DNA of 6,092 nucleotides, from the NCBI GenBank assembly GCA_020441225.1, contig JAGRMP010000234.1, forward strand, positions 1-6,092, written 5' to 3'. The stretch comes from Maritimibacter sp. (lineage in GTDB: Bacteria > Pseudomonadota > Alphaproteobacteria > Rhodobacterales > Rhodobacteraceae). Below, in pieces: positions 1 through 3,513 of this stretch (position 1 is its first letter; each line of letters begins with the position of its first letter). The position numbers and the translations under genes were made by a program. The notes below the pieces were generated by a model. It was not told where the DNA came from. It saw only the letters and a list, made by a program, of their open reading frames with translations, and searched no databases.

Positions 1-14
1 TGTCAGCGCTAACG
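1..14. promoter_or_regulatory. Putative LacI-family operator upstream of the sugar kinase
   Basis: TGTCAGCGCTAACG is an imperfect palindrome centred on AGCGCT. It matches 12 of 14 positions of TGTTAGCGCTAACA, a form typical of LacI/GalR-family operators with a central CG. It ends 26 bp before the kinase ATG, and a GCTAAC hexamer inside it (8-13) could be the -10 element, so a bound repressor would block transcription. The left edge of the window cuts the context, so flanking sites and the regulator gene cannot be seen. The operator role is inferred from the match and position only. Confidence 0.45.
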
Positions 15-40
15 GATTGCCACAGCGACGGATTCCCGCC

Positions 41-988
41 ATGTCCGACATCCTCACCATCACGCTCAACCCCGCGCTGGACCGGTCGACCTCGACCGAC
101 CACGTGGTGCCGGAAGAAAAGCTGCGCTGCGCGACGCCGGTGACCGAAGCGGGCGGCGGCGGTATCAATGTGGCCCGAGCGGTCGGCAAGATGGGCGGCG
201 CGGCGCGGGCCTTCGTCGCGATCTCGGGCTTTCAGGGCCAGCGCTATCTTGAACGGCTGCGCACCGAGCCGCTGGTGCCGGAAGTGTTTCACACCCATGG
301 CGAAACCCGGCAGAGCTTTGCCGTGACCGACCGGACCACCGGCGCGCAATACCGCTTCGTCACCCCCGGTCCGACCTGGACCGAGGAAGAGAACAAGGAC
401 GTGATCGGCGCCCTGCACCGCTGCTCGCCGCAGAAGGGCTGGGTCGTGCTTTCGGGCAGCCAGCCGCCGGGCGTGCCGGTCGATTTCCCCTCGCGGCTCG
501 CCGCGCAGATGAAGGACACCGCCGCCAAGCTGGTGCTCGACACGTCCGGAGAGCCGATGCGGGCGCTCCTGCGCACGGGTGCGGTGCGCCAGCACGTGCT
601 GCGGCTCGACGGCGCGGAAAGCGAGGAGCTGGCGGGGCGCAAGTTCAAGGGTGTGAAAGAGGTCGCGGATTTCGCCCAGGAGCTGATCGCACGCAATGTG
701 GCCGAGGTGGTGATCTTTGCCATGGGCTCGGAAGGCTCGGTCCTGGCCGAGGGCGAAAACCGCTGGTGGGCCAAGACCCGGCCCGTCACCCCGGTCTCGA
801 AAGTGGGGGCGGGCGACAGTTTCGTCGGTGTCTTTACCTGGTCGATGGCCAATGGCGCGAACTGGGAAGAAGCGCTGAAATACGGGGTCGCCGCGGCGGC
901 TTCGGCGGTGACCACCGAGGGCACCGAGCTGTGCAACCGCGACCAGGTCCACGATCTCGTGAGCGACGCGCTTCTCGAGCGGGTCTGA
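41..988 (+). CDS. pfkB: PfkB-family sugar-phosphate kinase (Pfk-2 / 1-phosphofructokinase-like)
   Basis: This 315-aa protein has the ribokinase/PfkB fold and should phosphorylate a sugar phosphate with ATP in the cytosol. It aligns by eye along its whole length with E. coli Pfk-2: TLNPALD near the N terminus with substrate-type Asp14, EEKLRC with Lys27 at the same residue number, GGGGINVAR at 38-46, QYRFVTPG, LSGSQPPGV, and the C-terminal GAGDS at 256-260 with the catalytic base Asp259. The usual NxxE motif is altered: KPNxxE of Pfk-2 corresponds to R-L-D-G-A-E here, with Asp190 in place of Asn and Glu193 kept. The start at 41 is chosen because homology begins at MSDILTITLNP. A TTG at 17 would add eight unrelated residues. 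No clear Shine-Dalgarno sequence precedes the ATG. Upstream lies a LacI-type palindrome, consistent with control by a sugar or sugar phosphate. Fructose-6-phosphate, fructose-1-phosphate or tagatose-6-phosphate are all possible substrates. Confidence 0.88.
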   Translation: MSDILTITLNPALDRSTSTDHVVPEEKLRCATPVTEAGGGGINVARAVGKMGGAARAFVAISGFQGQRYLERLRTEPLVPEVFHTHGETRQSFAVTDRTTGAQYRFVTPGPTWTEEENKDVIGALHRCSPQKGWVVLSGSQPPGVPVDFPSRLAAQMKDTAAKLVLDTSGEPMRALLRTGAVRQHVLRLDGAESEELAGRKFKGVKEVADFAQELIARNVAEVVIFAMGSEGSVLAEGENRWWAKTRPVTPVSKVGAGDSFVGVFTWSMANGANWEEALKYGVAAAASAVTTEGTELCNRDQVHDLVSDALLERV

Positions 989-1001
989 GCCCACAGGGAT
1001 A

Positions 1002-1030
1002 TTGATGCGTTGGGCGGGCCCTGCTAAAGA
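1002..1030 (+). promoter_or_regulatory. Possible promoter of the small exported protein gene
   Basis: TTGATG at 1002-1007 could serve as -35 and TAAAGA (1025-1030, within TGCTAAAGA) as -10, with a 17-nt spacer. This would give a leader of roughly 45 nt before the ATG at 1083. A GGGCCC/GGGCCT stem (1016-1021 with 1031-1036, 9-nt loop) overlaps the same bases and might instead act as a weak stop signal for the kinase gene, but it lacks a T-run. The assignment is tentative. Confidence 0.3.
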
Positions 1031-1048
1031 GGGCCTCGGGGGGTTCGA

Positions 1049-1069
1049 ATTGTGCTGCCGCGACACAAT
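1049..1069. repeat. Inverted repeat ATTGTG-N9-CACAAT in the leader of the exported protein gene
   Basis: Six-base perfect arms (1049-1054 and 1064-1069) flank a 9-nt spacer. The right arm ends one base before the GGAG Shine-Dalgarno of the downstream gene. It could be a protein-binding dyad or an RNA hairpin next to the ribosome binding site. The sequence shows the repeat; any function is inferred. Confidence 0.4.
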
Positions 1070-1082
1070 GGAGCCCGAAGAC

Positions 1083-1397
1083 ATGAAGACTTTTGCGACC
1101 GCCCTGGTTCTGGGGGCGCTCACCCTTCCCGCCCTTGCCACCTCCGCCACCGCCGGCAGCGCGATTGCCCAGGCCTGCACCGCGTCGGACCGCGGCCGGC
1201 TGGCCCCCTCGCTCTGCGCCTGCATCCAGACCGTGGCCGACAGCGTGCTGTCGCCCGCCGAACAGGTGCTGGGCGCGCAGATCTTCCTCGAACCGCACCG
1301 GAGCCAGGAAATCCGCGCCTCGGCGCAGTCCACTGACGCGGCCTTCTGGGCGAAATGGCAGGTGTTCGGGGACGCGGCCGCGCAGCACTGCCAGTAA
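1083..1397 (+). CDS. Small exported protein with four cysteines, function unknown
   Basis: The 104-aa product starts with a Sec-type signal peptide: Lys2, a hydrophobic stretch at about 4-18, and a likely cleavage site after an A-x-A pattern near residues 22-24. The mature part of about 80 residues has Cys32, Cys45, Cys47 (C-A-C) and Cys103, suggesting one or two periplasmic disulfides. It ends in an aromatic stretch (AFWAKWQVFGDAA) before the last Cys. There is no lipobox. The start at 1083 is preferred over ATG 1068 because GGAG at 1070-1073 lies 9 nt upstream with good spacing and the signal peptide then begins cleanly. Similar small proteins occur in Rhodobacteraceae genomes, sometimes labelled 'arginine transporter'; I would not trust that name for so small a soluble protein. 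The gene converges on the phosphatase gene with 4 nt between stop codons. Confidence 0.8.
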   Translation: MKTFATALVLGALTLPALATSATAGSAIAQACTASDRGRLAPSLCACIQTVADSVLSPAEQVLGAQIFLEPHRSQEIRASAQSTDAAFWAKWQVFGDAAAQHCQ

Positions 1398-1401
1398 GGG
1401 G

Positions 1402-1860
1402 TCAGGGGCGCGCGAGATCGGCGACGAGACCGGCGGCACAGGTCTCGATCAGCGCGAGCGCGCCCTCGTAATCCTGCGTGTAATAGGCGTCGGGCACATC
1501 GCGCACCCCGGTTTCGGGGGCGTAATGGGTGAACAGCCGGACTTCTGCGGTCGCGCCGGCGGGCCGGACGGCGGCGATGTCGTCGAGATTGTCCCCGTCC
1601 ATCGCGACGATCAGATCGAAGCGGGTGAAATCGGCGGCGGCGATCTGGCGGGCACGCAGGTGCGAGATGTCGTAGCCCGCCCCGGCCGCGGCCCGCACCA
1701 TGCCGGGGCACGGCGGCTCGCCGATGTGCCATCGCCCGGTGCCGGCGCTGTCGAGGGTGAGCGCGAGCCCGGCTTTGCCCGCCAGCACGCGGGTCACCCC
1801 TTCGGCGGTGGGCGAGCGGCAGATGTTACCGAGACAGACGAACAGGATGCGTGTGGTCAT
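1402..1860 (-). CDS. Low-molecular-weight protein tyrosine phosphatase
   Basis: The 152-aa cytosolic enzyme hydrolyses phosphotyrosine through a phospho-cysteine intermediate. The P-loop C9-LGNIC-R15-S is intact and directly follows the first beta strand (RILFV), as in the family. SAGT at 38-41 and WHIGEPP at 44-50 are also typical. The general acid loop reads D124-A-Y-Y where the family usually has D-P-Y-Y/F: the acid Asp is kept and the Pro is Ala. The usual Asp after GEPP is Cys51. Length is normal for the family. The start at 1860 is chosen because MTTRILFV fits the family N terminus; the reading frame stays open to 1917 but adds only Pro/Ala-rich residues. There is no capsule or exopolysaccharide gene or tyrosine kinase nearby, so the substrate is unknown. 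Low-molecular-weight arsenate reductases share the fold, but the family match here is to the phosphatases. Confidence 0.92.
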   Translation of the reverse strand: MTTRILFVCLGNICRSPTAEGVTRVLAGKAGLALTLDSAGTGRWHIGEPPCPGMVRAAAGAGYDISHLRARQIAAADFTRFDLIVAMDGDNLDDIAAVRPAGATAEVRLFTHYAPETGVRDVPDAYYTQDYEGALALIETCAAGLVADLARP

Positions 1861-1868
1861 GGGCCGCG

Positions 1869-1896
1869 AGGATAGCGCCTGGCGGGTCGGGGGCAA
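1869..1896 (-). promoter_or_regulatory. Possible promoter of the phosphatase gene
   Basis: On the minus strand TTGCCC (1891-1896) and TATCCT (1869-1874) are separated by 16 nt, each matching four of six sigma-70 consensus bases. Only 8 nt lie between the -10 hexamer and the ATG at 1860, so the transcript would start at or within a base or two of the start codon. No Shine-Dalgarno is visible, which fits a leaderless or very short-leader mRNA. Confidence 0.4.
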
Positions 1897-1910
1897 GGGC
1901 GCTGCCGGGG

Positions 1911-1938
1911 CTTTCACCGGGCCCGGTTTCGGGCTAGA
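1911..1938 (+). promoter_or_regulatory. Possible promoter of the RNA methyltransferase gene
   Basis: CTTTCA (1911-1916) and GCTAGA (1933-1938) are separated by 16 nt and lie 8 nt before the ATG at 1947. The -35 match is weak; the -10 is of a kind often seen in GC-rich alphaproteobacteria. The spacing again implies an mRNA starting at or next to the ATG, and no Shine-Dalgarno is present. Confidence 0.35.
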
Positions 1939-1946
1939 GCGCGGGC

Positions 1947-3041
1947 ATGGCGTTCGACATTTTCCTCGTGACCGCTCCCGGGCTGGAAGCCGCGCTCGCC
2001 TATGAGGCGGCGGCGCTTGGGCTCACGGTGAGCGGGACGATCCTCGGCGGGGTCACGGTAACCGGTGGCTGGCCGGAGGTCTGGCGGGCCAATATCGCGC
2101 TGCGCGGCGCGACGCGGGTGCTGGCCCGGATCGCCGAGTTTCGCGCCTTTCACCTCGCCCAGCTGGACAAGCGCGCCCGCAAGCTCGACTGGGGGGCGGT
2201 GCTGCGGCCCGACGAACCGGTGCGGGTCGAGGTAACGACGAAACGGTCGAAGATCTACCACGCCAAAGCGGCCGCCCAGCGGATCGAACGGGCGATCACG
2301 GAGGAGCTGGGCGCGCCGGTCTCGGCTGAGGCCGCCGTTCAGCTCAAGGTGCGGATCGACGACAACCTCGTCACGATCAGCGTCGACACGTCGGGCGAGA
2401 GCCTGCACAAACGCGGCCACAAGCTGTTCACCGGCAAGGCGCCGATGCGCGAGAGCATGGCGGCGCTGATGCTGCGCGCCTGCGGCTACAGCGGGACCGA
2501 GCCGGTGGTCGATCCGATGTGCGGGTCGGGGACCTTCGTGATCGAGGCGGCCGAGATGGCGGCGGGGCTTCTGCCCGGCCGTGACCGGGCCTTTGCGTTC
2601 GAACGGCTCGCGACCTTCGATCCCGGCGTCGTGGCGGCGCTGCGCGGAGCGCCGGTGCGCGAGACCGCGCTGCGGTTCTACGGTTCCGACCGCGACCAGG
2701 GGGCGATTGCCGGGGCCACGGAAAACGCGGGCCGGGCCGGGGTCGCGGAGCTCATCCAATTCACCCGCGCGCCGGTGAGCGATCTGCGGCGGCCAGATGG
2801 ACCGCCGGGCCTGGTGATGATCAACCCACCCTATGGCGGCCGGATCGGCGACCGAAAGAAACTGTTCGCGCTCTACGGATCGCTTGGCGCGGTGCTGGCC
2901 GAGCGGTTCGCCGGCTGGCGGGTCGGGCTTGTCACCGATGACGGCGGGTTGGCGAAAGCGACGGGGCTGGATCTGAGCGCTTCGGAGCCGATTGCGCATG
3001 GCGGGCTGAAGGTGAAGCTCTATCAGGCCGGTCCGCTCTGA
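1947..3041 (+). CDS. THUMP-domain class I RNA N2-guanine methyltransferase (RlmL-type)
   Basis: This 364-aa enzyme is predicted to transfer a methyl group from S-adenosylmethionine to the exocyclic N2 of a guanine in RNA, by family most likely 23S rRNA near the G2445 site. The N-terminal third holds a THUMP-type RNA-binding region (about 45-160, including AFHLAQLDKRARKLDW and LKVRIDDNLVTISVDTSG). A linker LHKRGHKLFTGKAPMRESMAA follows, then the Rossmann methyltransferase domain with motif I D189-PMCGSGTF and catalytic motif IV N293-PPYG. Length matches single-domain RlmL/YpsC-like proteins; the E. coli enzyme is about twice as long because a second methyltransferase (RlmK) is fused to it. The start at 1947 begins at the conserved N-terminal strand and has no clear Shine-Dalgarno. 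The gene diverges from the phosphatase gene across 86 bp. A tRNA guanine (Trm14-like) target cannot be excluded from sequence alone, so no symbol is given. Confidence 0.9.
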   Translation: MAFDIFLVTAPGLEAALAYEAAALGLTVSGTILGGVTVTGGWPEVWRANIALRGATRVLARIAEFRAFHLAQLDKRARKLDWGAVLRPDEPVRVEVTTKRSKIYHAKAAAQRIERAITEELGAPVSAEAAVQLKVRIDDNLVTISVDTSGESLHKRGHKLFTGKAPMRESMAALMLRACGYSGTEPVVDPMCGSGTFVIEAAEMAAGLLPGRDRAFAFERLATFDPGVVAALRGAPVRETALRFYGSDRDQGAIAGATENAGRAGVAELIQFTRAPVSDLRRPDGPPGLVMINPPYGGRIGDRKKLFALYGSLGAVLAERFAGWRVGLVTDDGGLAKATGLDLSASEPIAHGGLKVKLYQAGPL

Positions 3042-3057
3042 CATACGCTGGCGTATG
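3042..3057. repeat. Inverted repeat directly after the methyltransferase stop
   Basis: CATACGC-TG-GCGTATG has 7-bp perfect arms and begins at the base after the stop codon. As RNA it would fold as a 6-bp stem with a CTGG tetraloop. No T-run follows on either strand, so it is not a classical intrinsic terminator. It may be a 3'-end-stabilising hairpin or a protein site. Confidence 0.5.
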
Positions 3058-3141
3058 GTATGAGATCGACCCGGTGCCCAGTCCCGATTTGCCCTTTAGG
3101 ACTTGTGACGTTTTCACGGCTTCATCTCTCGTTAACGGCGC

Positions 3142-3153
3142 AAACAGCTGTTT
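3142..3153. repeat. Perfect 12-bp palindrome AAACAGCTGTTT
   Basis: All 12 bases are self-complementary, and two further T's follow on the + strand. It may be a dimeric-regulator site or a remnant of a mobile sequence. There is no downstream gene in an orientation that it obviously controls. Confidence 0.4.
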
Positions 3154-3163
3154 TTGAGCGATA

Positions 3164-3173
3164 AATTCGAATT
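3164..3173. repeat. Perfect 10-bp palindrome AATTCGAATT
   Basis: This self-complementary decamer lies 10 bp to the right of the preceding palindrome, roughly two helical turns centre to centre. It is short enough to occur by chance in an AT-rich patch. Confidence 0.35.
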
Positions 3174-3178
3174 GACGG

Positions 3179-3212
3179 AATCCAGAAATCCGGATTTCCG
3201 GATTCCTGGATT
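3179..3212. repeat. Imperfect hairpin with 15-bp arms and 8-bp tandem units
   Basis: The left arm AATCCAGAAATCCGG (3179-3193) and right arm CCGGATTCCTGGATT (3198-3212) pair with one mismatch around an ATTT loop. Read as direct repeats, the same bases are 8-bp units: TCCAGAAA, TCCGGATT, TCCGGATT, CCTGGATT (3181-3212). No T-run follows on either strand. Possible roles are a bidirectional mRNA-end hairpin, a REP/MITE-like palindromic unit or a binding site; the sequence alone does not decide. Confidence 0.55.
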
Positions 3213-3230
3213 TGGCCAAGCGCGCGGACA

Positions 3231-3258
3231 GAACCGCACCGAACCCGAACCAGAACCC
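3231..3258. repeat. Short GAACC-type direct repeat
   Basis: GAACC occurs at 3231, 3241, 3247 and 3253, with a degenerate GCACC unit at 3236. The last three copies are spaced 6 bp apart (GAACCC, GAACCA, GAACCC). It lies just past the stop codon of the sulfur-carrier gene. It looks like a small slippage-type repeat; no function is evident. Confidence 0.45.
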
Positions 3259-3267
3259 GGAGCCGGT

Positions 3268-3513
3268 CTAGCCGCCCTTGACCCGCTGCATGAGGAATAC
3301 TTCCGCCCCGTCCGGCACCTCGGCAAACCGGTCGCCGGTTATGATCTCACCGTCGACCGCCACCGACACCCCCGCCGCGATGAAAGGGGCGAGGCCGGGG
3401 TGCGCCGCGACCAGCGCGTCAAGCAATGCCCCCACGGTCTCGCCCTCGACCTCGACCACAGTCTCGCCCCCGGTCACGCGCCCGAGCCCGGACCAGAGGT
3501 TGACCTCAACCAT
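3268..3513 (-). CDS. MoaD/ThiS-like ubiquitin-fold sulfur carrier
   Basis: The 81-aa protein looks like a beta-grasp sulfur carrier and ends exactly in Gly80-Gly81, the diglycine that is adenylated and converted to a thiocarboxylate in MoaD and ThiS. The layout fits: an N-terminal strand VEVNLW, a strand-turn with T/V-rich residues (17-23), a helix VGALLDALVAAHPGL, the AVDGEII strand-turn typical of MoaD, then DGAEVFLMQRVKGG. The start ATG at 3513 lies inside the end of the Mo-binding subunit gene (8-nt overlap), preceded by a G-rich stretch at suitable spacing; a TTG at 3537 would be less likely. The overlap implies translational coupling. By family, MoaD gives sulfur to the molybdopterin dithiolene via MoaE and ThiS gives it to thiazole. 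Because it is coupled to a molybdenum enzyme, a role in cofactor supply or maturation is inferred. No moaE or E1-like activating gene is in the window. Confidence 0.82.
   Translation of the reverse strand: MVEVNLWSGLGRVTGGETVVEVEGETVGALLDALVAAHPGLAPFIAAGVSVAVDGEIITGDRFAEVPDGAEVFLMQRVKGG

Larger units (their letters stand above)
3042..3267. other. Palindrome-rich, relatively AT-rich intergenic block without a supported gene
   Basis: This stretch separates the methyltransferase stop from the 3' end of the minus-strand Mo-hydroxylase operon, so it is a convergent 3'-3' region. Around 3085-3215 it is visibly richer in A+T than its flanks. Open frames crossing it show no recognisable protein and run into the opposite strand of real genes. 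It holds several separate inverted repeats and a short GAACC repeat, listed individually. No T-run terminator was found for either gene. Confidence 0.6.

Noticed and set aside
289..936. 215-residue open frame opposite the sugar kinase
   Set aside because: Ser/Ala/Pro-rich shadow of a gene with strong PfkB motifs.
1016..1036. Intrinsic terminator for the kinase gene (GGGCCC/GGGCCT stem)
   Set aside because: Stem of only five or six pairs with a 9-nt loop and no T-run; it overlaps a better promoter candidate.
1040..1070. tRNA-like T-loop (GGTTCGAAT)
   Set aside because: The flanking bases do not form a T-arm stem, and no acceptor or anticodon arm can be found around it.
1093..1875. 260-residue + strand frame across the exported protein and phosphatase genes
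   Set aside because: It crosses two convergent genes and is Pro/Arg/Gly-rich with no motif.
1861..1917. 19-residue N-terminal extension of the phosphatase
   Set aside because: The family begins directly with the strand before the CxxxxxR loop; the extension is Pro/Ala-rich and covers the probable promoter.
1914..3044. 376-residue open frame on the - strand opposite the methyltransferase
   Set aside because: No motif or plausible protein composition; it mirrors a gene with intact THUMP and NPPYG motifs and also runs through the divergent promoter region.
3181..3258. CRISPR-like array in the repeat-rich intergenic block
   Set aside because: Repeat units are only 5-8 bp with no unique spacers of regular length.
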